A DNA stretch of 64,000 bases, taken from positions 496,001 through 560,000 of the forward strand of contig JACCLO010000017.1 in the NCBI GenBank assembly GCA_029448655.1. Direction: 5' to 3'. The DNA is from Wolfiporia cocos (lineage: Eukaryota > Basidiomycota > Agaricomycetes > Polyporales > Phaeolaceae). The notes beneath the pieces are model-generated. The model saw only the letters and a list, made by a program, of their open reading frames with translations, ran no database searches and was not told the DNA's origin. Below, piece after piece: positions 19,801 to 30,565 of the stretch. The position numbers and the translations under genes were made by a program. Every line of letters begins with the position of its first letter. Within the stretch, counting starts at the first letter, position 1.

Positions 19801-21340
19801 AGCGAACCTCCTGTACCTTCGGATTTATCCGAACCACGGGCTCCCGAAACAAATCATTTCGGACAGAGGACCGCAATTCTCTTCTGAGCTATTCAAGGGA
19901 TGGTGCGAACAATTGGGAATTCAGAGGTCGATGACAACAGCCTACCACCCGCAAGCGGACGGCCAAACGGAGAGAATTAACCAAATTCTAGAACAATACC
20001 TACGATGCTACATCGACGTTATCCAAAAAGATAACTGGGTGTTCTATCTCCCCACGGCAGAGTTTGCGTACAATAACGCGGCTAGTGAGACGACCAAGAA
20101 TAGTCCATTCTTCGTTGAACTAGGAAGGCATCCCAATGCAGGACCTACGGATTTGAAGCCAACGCAATATTCGGATTTAAATCAATTTGCTTACGCCAGA
20201 TGGTCAGCACAAGAACAAGCTAAGGCAGCAATGAAATTGGCTGCCGAACGCTGGTCTTGGTACTACGATCAACACAAGCGCTCGGTACCGTTTAAAGTCG
20301 GCGACAAAGTACTCGTTGACGCCCGCAGCTGGCAAGACTCCAAAAGAAGCCTTAGTCCACGCTATCTGGGACCATTTAAGATAATTGAACAATTATCTCC
20401 GGTCACCTTTAGGGTACACATGGACGAGCAATACAGGGCTTATCACCCAGTATTCCACGCTTCCAAGTTGGTCATGTACAAGGACCCGGTGCATCAGAAA
20501 AAACCAGAGCCTCAACCAGAAATGGTCGACGGCGAGGAATTATGGGAAGTTGAGAAGATCTTAGATCATCGTCTCCGCGCAGGAAGAGTTGAGTACAGAA
20601 TCCGATGGAAAGGATTCGGTATCAATGACAACTCCTGGGTACGCGAAGCCGACCTCGACACGGCATATGACATTCTGCAGGAATACAAGGCTTCACACGC
20701 CATTCCAATGCAGGATGTCCCCCTCAGGCGATCAGCTAGAAGGAAAGAAGCAGTTCATGTCTTCGACCCTGACAGCGACGACTGGGAAGCCGATGAATGC
20801 ACGTGGCCAGACGACTGGCCGCAGTATCGCGAAGAATTTGCGAAGGATCCTAAGCAACGCATGGTTAGACACCCCGACGGGGGATGGATGTCAGCGGACA
20901 TTAACCAAAACGCGGATTTGAAAATCGTAGTCGGTGAAGGCGGCCGAATGCCGGAAAAGGGAACCAAGGACTCGGTTGGGTTTGACCTGTACACTGCAAC
21001 AGGCAACGTTCTGCCAGCTCACGGGCAGACAGAATACAACACCAAACTGAAGATCCAGGTACCTTTCGGCACTTACGGACGTATCGCCCCCCGCTCTAGT
21101 CTCGCACGCAAAGGCATAGACGTAATGGGTGGCGTTATCGACCACGACTATCAAGGCGAAGTAATCATCATTCTCCGGAATCACTCCGACATATCTATCG
21201 ATATCCGGGCCGGTGATAAGATTGCGCAGCTCATCTGCGAAGTTGCTAAGGACCCGCACATTACGCTACACGGAAAATCTTACTTTGAAAAGATTAAATC
21301 CGAGCGCGGTACTGATGGTTTCGGCTCCACAGGAAAGTAA
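16805..21340 (+). CDS. pol: A1 pol: protease-RT-RNase H-integrase-chromodomain-dUTPase (1511 aa from first ATG)
   Basis: Copies the element RNA to DNA and inserts it. Approximate residues: aspartic protease ALIDTGASISVI (catalytic D about 138); reverse transcriptase with YLDDILVF (about 513); RNase H FRVEADSSDYATGAVL (about 655); integrase HHCC finger (H885 to C924 region), then the catalytic D of TIDFIV (about 956), SDRGPQF (about 1018) and the E of DGQTERIN (about 1055); chromodomain WEVEKILDHR...YRIRWKGF...SWV (about 1246-1295); dUTPase (about 1372-1511) with motifs GFDLYTA, GRIAPRSSLA, GGVIDHDYQGEV, GDKIAQLI and C-terminal RGTDGFGSTGK. The frame is open from 16,754 and is +1 to gag with about 110 nt of overlap, so +1 frameshifting or internal initiation is needed. 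The coding sequence has no break. A C-terminal dUTPase, which removes dUTP, is unusual for an LTR retrotransposon. Confidence 0.93.
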   Translation: MLGPSRFPSPQPHVSKTFCEEHTSPAAAGSVQRPEEAHLYEEASQRPLILWEDKAVVRHPVSHLGIFGNTAMDFARRTRTLATRAPPVQYFYPDPLALKFFTLYNVHGNDSRDDNKSFSIEVELWVYGKKVNAMALIDTGASISVIDKKLVHEEKLVTQKLPSPLEIRNADGTSNTAGNINMAVKAYMVHEEHKSTEFLYVMDVQNADVILGYDWFLKHNPDFNWPEGTFTYRCTEKCKHGKQVSISEEEDEIEPRNIYQIINDFPIDFLGLEEPENPFIAWVNTLNEGTELLVDAIQSITEKSDDEFLTDADLQKWTSLVPEEYQEFGPTVFSQRASERMPERKPYDHAIDFPDDAVLPPPSKAYKMSPQEANSLDQWIQEELRKGYIRHSKSPIASPVSFVPKKDGGARMVVDYRKVNDLTIKNRYPLPRIDELIDKLSQASIFTKLDLRWGYNNVRIKEGDEWKTAFITPNGLYEAVVMYFGFCNAPSTFQHMMNDILGDLIREGKVIVYLDDILVFGNDLLEHRRIVKQVLQILQDNDLFAKPEKCFFEQSSIEYLGMIISKGKVEMDPKKVAGVMDWPTPAKVKDVQAFVGFANYYRRFIKDFSKVVKPLTELSKKNTQWNWGPEQAEAFQTLKEAFTSAPILRIPDQESPFRVEADSSDYATGAVLSQYSSEDKLWHPVAFYSKSLSAPERNYEIYDKELLAIIRALEEWRHYLEGHPHKFEVWSDHLNLTYFKSAQRLTRRQARWSLYLTRFNFTMCHKPGKTMLTADPLSRRPDHEEGVELDNRDQILLKPEYFTVRALEASQQEIQSGDEDLLRQIRQALMDDQITKDYQELLKSGPKEFGKDLQEWNMEAGLLLRRGKVYVPKEPKELRTKILELHHDHVTAGHFGRWKTYELLSRNYWWPGMTTMVKQYVEGCDTCQRMKNRNQTPYGPLQPLPVPEAPWDTITIDFIVHLPPSGERKQFTAIMVVVDRLTKRAHFIPTSDNISAKELANLLYLRIYPNHGLPKQIISDRGPQFSSELFKGWCEQLGIQRSMTTAYHPQADGQTERINQILEQYLRCYIDVIQKDNWVFYLPTAEFAYNNAASETTKNSPFFVELGRHPNAGPTDLKPTQYSDLNQFAYARWSAQEQAKAAMKLAAERWSWYYDQHKRSVPFKVGDKVLVDARSWQDSKRSLSPRYLGPFKIIEQLSPVTFRVHMDEQYRAYHPVFHASKLVMYKDPVHQKKPEPQPEMVDGEELWEVEKILDHRLRAGRVEYRIRWKGFGINDNSWVREADLDTAYDILQEYKASHAIPMQDVPLRRSARRKEAVHVFDPDSDDWEADECTWPDDWPQYREEFAKDPKQRMVRHPDGGWMSADINQNADLKIVVGEGGRMPEKGTKDSVGFDLYTATGNVLPAHGQTEYNTKLKIQVPFGTYGRIAPRSSLARKGIDVMGGVIDHDYQGEVIIILRNHSDISIDIRAGDKIAQLICEVAKDPHITLHGKSYFEKIKSERGTDGFGSTGK

Positions 21341-21379
21341 TCGTTCCATTAGGGACAATGAAACCTGAAGAGGGGGTAA

Positions 21380-22039
21380 TGTCACAGATTTGGGACATGC
21401 CACTATTTTTCCCGTATTTTTACCTATTTATCTGGTATTTCTACGACCTTGTAGACATTTACGCTGCTAAGCGCCCGTCTACACGTACACGCAACCAAAC
21501 AACACGTACATAACACGGTTATACGCGTCAATGACTCAGCGGACTAACCTCCGGTGTCACGCGCTTTGCTCATATCCCGATACCGGGCTATGTCAGTACA
21601 ATTGGATAAGCGGCCCGCTCGTTATCACATGCCAATGCCTTTACGATTACTCATATCCCGATGCCGGTATATAAGAATCACATGCATGGCTTACTAACGT
21701 AGCTACAGCCACTTCCACAACATGGACCTACGGTCCAAACAAACGATCTTACTGGTGCGGCCATTACCGGCGCACATGGTCTATTGTAGTTTACGACTTA
21801 ACCATATTAGTTATGTCTGCGCACAGACCGTCTTCATGTTTGGCTCCCTTACTGGTAACCAAACAATGCATGTATATAAGTAGGGCTATCACTGCGGATA
21901 AGCCTTAGATTTGTTCTCTGCATTCGCACAGTTACATACCATCTCTGCTTGCGCCCACTAGCCTCCTCACCAACCTTCTGCAACATCTTCAAGTCGCCTA
22001 TAAGGTTATAGTGTGAGTCCCACAGTCTAGTCTGTGTCA
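21380..22039 (+). repeat. A1 3' LTR
   Basis: 660 bp, no difference from the 5' LTR found by eye. Preceded by the polypurine tract GAAGAGGGGG. Confidence 0.93.
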
Positions 22040-22261
22040 GAAGTCAGACCATTCACACACAAAGCAAGGGTTTTTGAACTTACCTGTGGGTTCCCCTCTT
22101 CTGTCCCTTGTCTCTGCCCACTCAGCCACTGCTCCACCTCGCTGATGCTTGGTCTCATCATCGCTTCACTTGTAATACTGTGTAATATGGTGTGTCAAAT
22201 AATCCTGAATATTCTTCATTTTTTGCAATCTTTCAGCAGGCATCTACAGCACAGGCAATTT

Positions 22262-22620
22262 ATATTACAGAAATCCCCATGGCATGGGGTACAAGTCCCT
22301 GTGGCAAGGGCCACAAATCCCCATGGTGTGGGGTACAAATCCCCATGGCATGGGGCACAGATCCCTGTGACACAGAGCACAAATCCCCGTGGCATGGGCC
22401 ACAAATCCCCATAGTGTAGGGTATCTACATTACAAAAATATCCATAGCACAGGACACAAATCCCTGTGGCATGGGGCACAAATCCCTGTGGCATGGGTAC
22501 ATCCCCATGGTGTGGGGTATTTACATTACAAAATCCCTGTGCCACAGGACACAAATCCCTGTGGCATGGGGCACAAATCCCTGTAGCATTGGGGTACAAA
22601 TCCCTGTGGCATGGGGCAGG
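22262..22620. repeat. Helitron-borne ~24-bp minisatellite
   Basis: Degenerate units of the form ACAAATCCCYRTGGCATGGGG recur about a dozen times. The same units, on the other strand, occur at about 58,850-59,090 and 59,335-59,460 in the head-to-head Helitron. Confidence 0.75.
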
Positions 22621-22847
22621 AACAGTGCGCAAAACACGAGCTAGCAGTGTGCGCACCTTGCAGGCACTGACCATGGGAATCCACCGCCCAACTTCCCGGG
22701 TGCCAGGCGCCCTATCTAATGGGAGCAGGATCAACACACATGGACACCATGTGGCAGACATGCTTGTCATGTGTGCAAAATGTGAGTGACATGCTAGTGA
22801 CATGCTAGCTGCACGTGAGCACCTACAGCACAAGCTCCCCTTACTAG

Positions 22848-23410
22848 GTTAATTACCCGTGGCTTCGCCACAGCACACAGTTTCAGTACTTAGTCACTTA
22901 GATATCATGATATCTCAATCCATGTGCTTATATGAGATCAACAGGGAAAGCTCATTCAAGTCCTCTCAAACCTGCCCTAAAGTCAAGGCAAGCACATTTC
23001 TCAAGTTCTCTCAAGCCTGCCCTAAAGTCACACCATTCACGCACAAAGTAAGGCATTATTGATAACATTCAATAGCAAACATCAATCAATTACAAACACA
23101 CCCTCTACACCAATTTTTTACACTTCTAGAGGAATCCTAAGTCAAAGACATAAGCATGTAACAAACAGAATAAATGAAGAGCATACCAGACAGAGACATT
23201 CTAAGTCCAATCATGCTTTCTTGTCAATCCAATCCCAAGTCCTATCATCTCAAGTCAGCTATGTGTGCACCTATAGGATCAAACACATACCATTTTTGTT
23301 GAACTCAATAGCCATGGCCTCGTTTGACCACAGATCTTCCTTCTTCACAGTGCACAAATCCTGTATTCAAGAGTCAGCAATGGATTGGATGTGGTAGCTC
23401 ATGCATACCA
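22848..23410. other. Helitron 3' non-coding region
   Basis: Downstream of the helicase end on the minus strand to the terminal hairpin. No ORF with family signature. Confidence 0.5.
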
Positions 23411-26400
23411 TCACAGCCAGTATGGTAACCATCTCTCCATCAATCCACACACCCCAAAGCATCCTTTAAGAAATAAGTCAGACCATTGAAGGCATCCCAA
23501 ATGCTGCAAGTGTGCATACCAATTGTTCAACAGGCCTGAAAGCACCTCGTGGTAGACAATGTTTGCCATGCTGGTACTCTCTGAATCTGGTGGGAACAGG
23601 ACTTTGGTATACTCTGCTGCCATGCACCGTGATAGAGCAACATAGAGTTGGCCATGAGGGAACACGGACATTGATCCAATCCCACATGCATGACCAACTG
23701 GCCCTGGGACTTGTTGATGGTCATGGCAAATGCAAGGCAGACAGGAAATTGCCAACGGGAAATGGAAATGGGGAGATCTTGGGCAGATGGCTCCAGAGTT
23801 ATCCAGGGGATGTAGACCACCTTTCCAGCATGGCTTCCTCCTAATATCCAGCACTGAAGCACATGGGGTTGTATTGACATCGGAATCATCTGTGTTCCAT
23901 TATAGAGACCATTGGCTGGGTCAATGTTCTGGAGAAGCATCAGGGGAAAACCTGGCTTGAGAGCTAAATGAGCCAAGGGTAGGCTGGAGATGGTGATCGA
24001 GTTGAGGTATTCAACAGGATAGTGCTCATCCTCTATGCCTACAACCTTGTCAGACCCTGTCAACACAACCTCCTCTCCTGGGAACCCGTCCAATATGAAG
24101 GCATTGAGTTCTTCCACCGCATCATTCTTAGCACACAGAATTATCCGTTTGAGGAAGTATTGATCAGACTTGTTTTGACACAGATTACTCACTGTGTCGT
24201 CCCATACGTCCAAGACAGGGGCCGACCTAAGGATAATCACTGAGGGTCGATCCAGCGAGGTTGCAAATGTGGTCAATCATCCAGTCAAGCACACATGAGA
24301 TGGAGTAAAGAGGGGACTAGCCCCATAGTCGAGATTGAGAATGCTGAGGTTGTGAGACCTCAGTGCACTAGCTTATATACATGTGGACCAGTAACTACTT
24401 GACGTAGCACCTGCCCTAATGGCGTGGTCCGTGCACCTATGGTCACGTGTGCATATTATGTAAGTATGTGAGCAACCAATAACTACTGGTTACGTGAATC
24501 ATTAAATACCCTATGTATTCTGTAACTAACAAGTCATTTGCCTGACGGCATGTCCTATGTCGCAGAAAGTCTGTGACATGTTTCCTTCAGCAAGGCCATG
24601 ATAAACAGCGTCCACCAATCTTTGAACCATATTGTCAGCCAGCCTCATGCTCTCTGGAAGAGAAACATTGTTCTGGGAAGACCTAGGGTCTCCCGCTCTG
24701 ACATCCGGCAACCACTGCGCAAAAGCATCACTTGCAGGTGTGCAGTCAAGCCACATGTTCTGTGTAAGATGAAGGACCTGAATGTGCCTCCACATATATG
24801 ACCTCCTCAGGGAAGCAGATAAAATCTGCTCCCTTGTGCCTCTGGGAACCACAGGTAGCATCCGTTGGAAGTCACCTCCAAAAAGCATGGTAATCCCACT
24901 CAATGGTATGTCCTTGTCCAGGATATCATGAAGGGTCCGGTCCACTGCCTCTATGGCATGGCGATGTTGCATGGGTGCCTCGTCCCATATGACAATCCCT
25001 GTTTCCCATATGAGATCAGCCAGATTGCTGTTCTTCGGGCTATGGCAGGTCGAAGTCTCATGAACTGCTATGGGTATTTTGAACCTGGAGTGAGCTGTGC
25101 GTCCACCAATGAGGAGCAAGGATGCAATCCCAGAGGATGCAACACAGAGTGCCACCTTCCTGTGCATATGAACTCCAGAAGCAATGGCATTACATGTGAA
25201 TGTCTTGCCACCACCACCTGCACTGTGGAGGATTAATATTTTCCCCTCTTGCTGTAGGATAGATTGCAGGATCACCTTGTAGGCATTTGCCTGCTCTGGA
25301 TTGAAGTGCTCCATGTCCACCTCCACCCCAACAGCAAGCTCCGCATCATCATAGGCAAGTTCCTCTTGAAGTATGAGATTTACATGCAGAGGCTCCCATT
25401 GTGCCTGAGGGAGGGGCATATGTGGAAGGTTTGTTAGCCGCTTTCCATACTTGAGCAGTATATGATTGAGAAGGAACAGTCCCAGGTCCCAGACCTGTTC
25501 ATCTGGGGGATCCTCATGCCCATAAGCAACAACTCGGGGTTGTAGGTCATTGCAAATGTTATCCCTGAACTGGATCCAGAGGTTGGCAGGCTCCACAGGA
25601 TGACAATGGGTGAGGAGTATGGCAAACAGATTGCATAGCTGTGATCCTGACTGCATGCCTGCTGCCTCACCCAAGCACAGTGCCCACTCCCCATCATCCT
25701 CCAGAAGTCCACGGGCAGAGCATGCGGCCTTGAAGGTTGGGTATGCAACCCCATTGACCTTGCAGAGGTCATCCCAGCAGGTGGCGCCCTTCACCACCAT
25801 GAGCAGGAGCCATATGTAGAACTTTTCACTGGCTGAATGGTGCACAAAGGCCATCCTGCCTATTGAACAGTCCCGTTGCCTGACCTTCCAGGAACGGGAC
25901 CTTGCATCCCACACAAAGTGCTGTGGGAAATCTTGGTACAGGTGCTGTGTTGCCCCTGGAAGCTCTCAGTTTGCCATGAACCATTCTGTGAGCTGGGTCT
26001 TTGTTGAGGATGGATGGTCAGCAACTTCATGGGGGTTGTCTCTCTCGGAAAAGAATATCATCTGCTCGTCCTTGAGATGTATGTTCAACCAATATACAGA
26101 AGGCTTCTCCTCATGCATGGGAAATTCTGCAATGTGCCAAAATGCCTCCACTGGTCCAATGTAGCATCCGTCAATGTATTGTTTTACCTCATCAACCTGT
26201 CCAACCTCCAAGATGGTACGGTCGTGCCCCTTGTAGATGTACTTATGGATGTACTTCACTGCCCTGATGAAAGTGCAGATCTCCACATTGATGTGGCAGT
26301 CCAACATGGCAGTGAGGTGAGGGTTGTAGGGAACAACATGACAATTGTCAAGACAGTGATCCCTGGAGTTGATGTGCAAATGGCCATTGTCAGGGCATGC

Positions 26401-26536
26401 ATAGGTGGGATACCCATCCTCTCCAAACTGGGTGTCCTTGCAAAATTGCTTTGGATAACGCTTGGAGCAGGCCCTGTCCACCATGCATGGAGCATGAGGG
26501 TTATCGTCCCCACATGGCCCATGGAGCATGCAGTTT
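23411..26536 (-). pseudogene. Helitron Rep C-terminal part and PIF1-like helicase, broken
   Basis: Unwinds DNA during rolling-circle transposition. On the minus strand, 26,529-25,966 encodes MLHGPCG...NPHAPC, the two-tyrosine motif YIHKYIYKG (about 26,250) and YIGPVEAFWHIAEFPMHEEKP, all typical between Rep and helicase. 25,914-24,579 holds SF1 helicase motifs: Walker A GGGGKT (25,218-25,201), VIWDEAPM (about 24,980) and GGDFQRMLPVV. The solo LTR 24,176-24,578 interrupts; removing it with one TSD copy joins GLAEGN to KSDQYFLKR in frame. FAMTINKSQGQ follows, then a frameshift near 23,680, after which FPHGQLYVALSR continues in another frame. A further break separates 25,966 from 25,914. The copy cannot make an intact protein. 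Confidence 0.85.
24176..24578 (-). mobile_element. Solo LTR (403 bp) in the Helitron helicase
   Basis: TGACACAGATT...AAGTCTGTGACA is flanked by the exact TSD TGTTT (24,171-24,175, 24,579-24,583). The minus-strand TATA box (24,379-24,372) is followed by the inverted repeat CTGAGGT / ACCTCAG (24,344-24,363). Excision restores the helicase frame. Confidence 0.9.
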
Positions 26537-26924
26537 TGTCACAATACATTGTGGCATGCCCTCGGTGTAGGTAACATGACTGGTAGATAAGATATCGGAC
26601 ATGTCGTAGATAGCGTAGGGGCATTAGCGCCATCACCGGTCACAGTAGTTACATGCAGCATCACCTTAGTTACAGTAGTTACAGGTGCACTGACCTCTTG
26701 AGGGCAGGCACCTAGCCAGTGGTGCAGCATGTACATAGTAGCTCGATGTCTGAGGCGTACTCCTCAGACATACTATTCTCATCCTCAGGGCCAGTCCCTG
26801 GTATCTCCCTGACTGGTGTGCTGGCCACACCTCACCTCTATTCTGCTGAACTGGTGTTTGGGCCTGCACGTAGTCTTAGGGCCCTACAGCAAGGCTGGTA
26901 TCCCAGTAGGGTGGTACCATGATA
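26537..26924 (+). mobile_element. Solo LTR (about 388 bp) in the Helitron Rep region
   Basis: Starts TGTCACAATAC and ends near CCATGATA (degenerate right end). TSDs are AGTTT (26,532-26,536) and ACTTT (26,925-26,929). It contains the inverted repeat TGTCTGAGG / CCTCAGACA (26,747-26,770). Removing it joins HDMVTK to a Cys codon and MLHGPCG in frame. Confidence 0.75.
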
Positions 26925-28300
26925 ACTTTGTGACCATGTCATGGAGCTTTGGCTAGGTCTCCTGACAGGGAAGCTGTGCAGACACAATGTTGTCCACTTG
27001 GCCACCATCCTGGATCTTGTAGAGATCTTTCAGAAAAATCAGAAGGTGGACATGAGGCAGTCCTTGCTTCTTAAATTCAATGGTAGACATCCCCAGCCAG
27101 CTCACCAAAGAAGCCATCCTTGATCAGCTTGATCAAGGCCTGGAGCTTCAGATGGAACACATGGGCCACAATATCAGGACAGTCTGCCGCCATTTGCTTC
27201 TTCTGTGGCTGCCCAGGTTGTGAGGAATATGTCAGGTTTGCGGCAATATTGGCAAATGGCCAGGGAGTCCTGAAGCAGCTGATACATATGCCATGCACTT
27301 CCCAGATGGGAGGAGGGCATAATGATCTGCTGTCCCTGTTGGCCAAGGTCTGGAACATTGTTGCTAGCATAAAGGGCATCCCTTACACTATTGTAGAGGT
27401 CTGCATGGATCTGCTTTTGATTGTTCTGCACCCAGTGAAGCTTGCTGGCCTCAATGGAAGCCCATGCATTCACAACGTATTGCTGAAAGAGACGTCTCCC
27501 ATGGAAGAGATAGTCAAATTCCACAACTGCATCTTCATGTCTGATGATGTGGGGGTGTAGGTGGTAGGTGTAGAAGCATTGTTTAGAGACTTTTTGGCTC
27601 TGCATATGTCCTTGAGGGCCTGCTCCTGAAAGTATCAAGGGGTGCCATCCTTGGTCACCATGTGGAGACAGCAGCACATAGTGCAATGGAGAATATAGAG
27701 GGTGTATGTTGCTGATATTTTCCAAGTTAGCACCAAGGAGCTGGAGGATAATGTCTCTATGTCTTTGAACATCTTCGTCACCACTGCCTGGAATCACCAC
27801 TGCGACCTCATCTGTGGTGGGGAGGTTATGATGCCATCTGTCTGCAGTATGCTGCAGCATTATGTGGGCCCACACATTGAGCTGTTCTTCTGGTGGCTTT
27901 GCCTGTAGATCTCAAAGGCATGGTGGTAGAGAGGAACAAAGGGGTTATGCTCCTCAAACACGACCTGCAGCTCACCCATGATTCCTGAATCCAGATTGTG
28001 ATTCTGTGTATTGTGGGTATCCAGGGCAGCCTGAGGATCATGTATATAGAGCTGTGCATATGATGGCTGAATACCCTCTGGTGGGAGGAGACTTCCAATT
28101 TTGTGGTACAGAGCACCATGTATCTTAAAGGAGTATGGGCCCAAACCATTGAGGATGGCATTATCGACATTGACAGTGACAGACATGAATGCAAATGCAC
28201 TGTTGTACTGCCGGATCTTGTCCCAGAATGATCGAGAGTGGGGATCCACACCCATGAACAGTCAGCATAATGCTGCAGGAGGCTGTTGTATGAGCCCATT
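26925..28300 (-). pseudogene. Helitron-like N-terminal domain and HUH Rep domain, broken
   Basis: Rep nicks and joins the transposon ends. Minus-strand pieces: MGVDPHSRSFWDKIRQYNSA with LYHKIGSLLPPEG and PSYAQLYI (28,255-27,860); HPLYSPLHYVLLSPHGDQGWHP, FQQYVVNAWASIE and the MPSSHLGSAWHMYQ region (27,800-27,250), all Helitron-like-N hallmarks; CPDIVAHVFHLKLQALI (about 27,160); then GLPHVHLLIFL with the HUH metal-binding pair HVH at 27,054-27,046. Frames change at about 27,870, about 27,180 and about 27,075. A TAG stands where Gln is expected just before PKLHDMVTK (about 26,955). With the foldback insertion at 28,300 this makes the copy non-functional. Confidence 0.85.
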
Positions 28301-29798
28301 CAGTGACGGTAGGTGACGGTTCAGGTCAACTGGCTTGTACCAACCCCTAACAGTTCAGGTCAGCCGGTCACCAGCCCATGCCTTAACTGTCAGGCCTACC
28401 GTTGGGTGGGCCCACGTCTTACATGACTAGACGGTCATGATGGTCATGGGTCAGCCCACAACTGCTGCAACCGGATGGTTGTGACAGTTGCGGGTCGGCC
28501 CACAACTGCCACAACCAGACAGTAGCAATGGTTTTGGGTCGGCTCACAACCATGGCATGTTGCCACGACCTCTGCATCTGCAACTTTTGCGACCTCCACA
28601 ACCTTTGTGACCTCCACAACCTCTGCTATCTCCACAACCTTCACAACCTCCGTGACCTCCGTGACCTTCACAACCTCCATGACCTCCACGACCTATGCGA
28701 CCTCCATGACCTCCATGACCCCCACAACCTTCACAACCTTCACAACCTCTGCGACCTTTGTGGCCTCCACAGCCTTCACAGCCTCCGCGACCTTTGCGAC
28801 CTCTGCGACCTTTGTGACCTCTGTGGCCTCCGTGACCTCCACAACCTATGTGACCTCCGTGACCTTTGCGACCTCCATGACCTTTGTGACCTCCATGGCC
28901 TTCATGACCTCCATGACATCTGAAAGTCGCAGATGTGGAGGTCACAGAGGTCACAGAAGTTGCAGACACAGAGGTTGTGGAGGTCGCAAAAGTAGCAGAT
29001 GCAGAGGGTATGGAGGTCATGGAGGTCGCATAGGTCGCAGAGGTCATGGAGGTTGTGAAGATCGCGGAGGTCGCAGAGCAACTCCCGCAACCCAGTTGTT
29101 GTTACTGTGCCTGTTGCAACCTCAGTTATTCACTTTTACACTCCCTGTGGCTTATACAATCTGCAACCATGACCCTCCTCCTGGTCCTCATGACCTGTAC
29201 CCACAATCTCCACAAGTTTCATAACTTCTGTGGCTTTTTAGCCTCTGTGATTTCCATGGCTCAATTGGCACTACCGTGCTTACTGTGACCACAGTAATTT
29301 GATTTTTACTATACCTGCAACCTCTGCAACCTGTGACCGTGACCCACCGTGACTCCCGTGACCTGAGAATGCGACTTTTGTGACTTTCACAACTTATGCA
29401 GCTCTCACAACCTCTGCAACCTCTGCAACCTTTGTCACATCATACTGTGACTCTTGTAGCCTTCACATCTTGTCACCGCAATTTCCATGACTTCTGCAAC
29501 TTGCAGCTGCGACCAACCGTGACCCTTGCGACCTGTGATTGTGACCTCCATGACCTCCGCAACTTTTGCAACCTCCACAACCTCCACACCCTGTTATTGC
29601 AGCCTTGGTGGTCTCCACAACTTGTCACTGCAGTTCCATGACTTCTGCAACCTGTATCCACAGCCTACCACAACCCTTGCAATCTGTCACCATGACCTCT
29701 ACAACCTCTGCGACCTCCATGACCTCCGTGACCTCTGTGACCTCTGTGACCTCTGTGACCTCTGCAACCTCTGTGACCTCCACAACCTCCATGACCTC
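28301..29798 (+). repeat. Left arm of the foldback-like element, 9-bp minisatellite
   Basis: 28,440-28,550 is a Helitron-unrelated CCACAACYG repeat block. 28,555-28,917 is (TGACCTCCR)n. At about 28,918-28,935 the strand sense flips to (GGAGGTCRC)n up to 29,075, making a local palindrome. 29,300-29,798 returns to GACCTC units. Because the unit is nine bases and lacks stops, several frames stay open by chance (DLHDLC-, TSVTSV- and GCGGHGG-type peptides); I do not regard these as genes. Confidence 0.8.
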
Positions 29799-30564
29799 TG
29801 TTACGGTTATTTTAATTTTTCGAATATCGACAGAACTCACCATTGGGTGAATACGATACAGGGACTTGTTGCACAACCAACTCCCCTGGCTACTCGTGAC
29901 TCTACTGGGCGCATCCCCAGTTGTACTAGTCTATAGGGCGCGTTTCGTCTTTGGCAGATCCAACTCTGCCATCGTTTCATGTTCAACACTTACTTGCTGA
30001 TAGATGGCATTCAACCGCCATCATTCCTATCTATCGTCTCGGACATATCACTACATACTTATCAAACGTTTGGTACTATAGCGAAGATAGTATCGGTGAC
30101 ATCTGGGACAGACCTGACCCCTGAAACTTAACGTAGTATATAAACTCATGTACTTACTGTCGAGGCTCTCCAGCTCGACCTTGTTGTACAAACAAGAAGT
30201 CTTATACTCGTTCTCAAACGTAGGAAACTACGCTCAGTATTTCTCACTCGAGCAACCGAACGACTAAGTCCTCGAAGTGCACACTGACTTCTCGGACTTA
30301 GGCGAGTCTTATATTCTATTCGACTCGCACCTGAACAGATTATATCCTCTAACGCGTATTGGATATTAACCGATCCCCTAAGGACTTCACTTAGGACCCG
30401 AAGGCATCTAACGAGTATTTGCCTTGCATACGGCGGCGTGCCTACGTGCAGAAGAACGATCTATATTCGCGATTCGAATATACGAACGGGTATTCGACCC
30501 GTAACACAGAAGAACGATCTATATTCGCGACTCGAATATACAAACGGGTATTCGACCCGTAACA
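29799..30564 (+). repeat. G 5' LTR
   Basis: 766 bp. The last about 115 bp consist of a ~57-bp tandem duplication (GAAGAACGATCTATATTCGC..., units beginning about 30,451 and 30,509). Each unit ends in the hairpin ACGGGT-ATTCG-ACCCGT. Related solo LTRs at 990 and 38,924 have one unit only. Confidence 0.93.
30137..30182 (+). promoter_or_regulatory. G LTR core promoter and predicted RNA 5' end
   Basis: TATATAAA at 30,137-30,144; the inverted repeat GTCGAG / CTCGAC at 30,159-30,179; the 11-mer AGCTCGACCTT at 30,172-30,182, 35 bp after the first T of the TATA box. The spacing and 11-mer are kept in the diverged solo LTRs at 5799 and 9832. Confidence 0.72.
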
Positions 30565-30565
30565 G

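Larger units (their letters stand above)
12124..22039 (+). mobile_element. Element A1: full-length Ty3/Gypsy chromovirus with dUTPase
   Basis: The element is 9916 bp with two 660-bp LTRs that read as identical and the exact TSD GAAGT (12,119-12,123; 22,040-22,044). Order: LTR, 11-nt PBS, 1-kb leader, ORF1, gag, pol (protease, RT, RNase H, integrase, chromodomain, dUTPase), polypurine tract GAAGAGGGGG (21,367-21,376), LTR. All three ORFs are uninterrupted, so this copy is young and potentially active. It inserted into a non-autonomous Helitron whose uninterrupted relative is seen at about 59,690-59,793. Confidence 0.95.
12024..22843 (-). mobile_element. Non-autonomous Helitron interrupted by retrotransposon A1
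   Basis: On the minus strand the 3' end reads GTGGC-GAA-GCCAC, then AGGTAATCAAG, then CTAG (12,024-12,027): the terminal hairpin plus CTRR expected of Helitrons. The 5' end is about 22,843 (TAAGGGGAGCTTG) and directly abuts the CTAG of the next Helitron. The interior shares a tRNA-Ser-like TGGCTGAGTGG block and a ~24-bp minisatellite with the copy at 58,582-59,793. Net size without A1 is about 0.9 kb. It encodes no protein. Confidence 0.7.

Noticed and set aside
22262..22620. CRISPR-like array
   Set aside because: Units are contiguous and degenerate without unique spacers, and the genome is eukaryotic.
24176..24276. N-terminal residues MTTFATSLDRPSV... of the helicase C-terminal ORF
   Set aside because: They lie inside a TSD-bounded solo LTR; the true upstream coding sequence is at 24,579 and beyond.
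28528..29224. Several long overlapping ORFs of DLHDLC, TSVTSA or GCGGHGG repeats (also at 43,036-43,952 and 41,131-41,547)
   Set aside because: They are frame-independent products of a 9-bp repeat without stop codons, open on both strands; no start context or domain.
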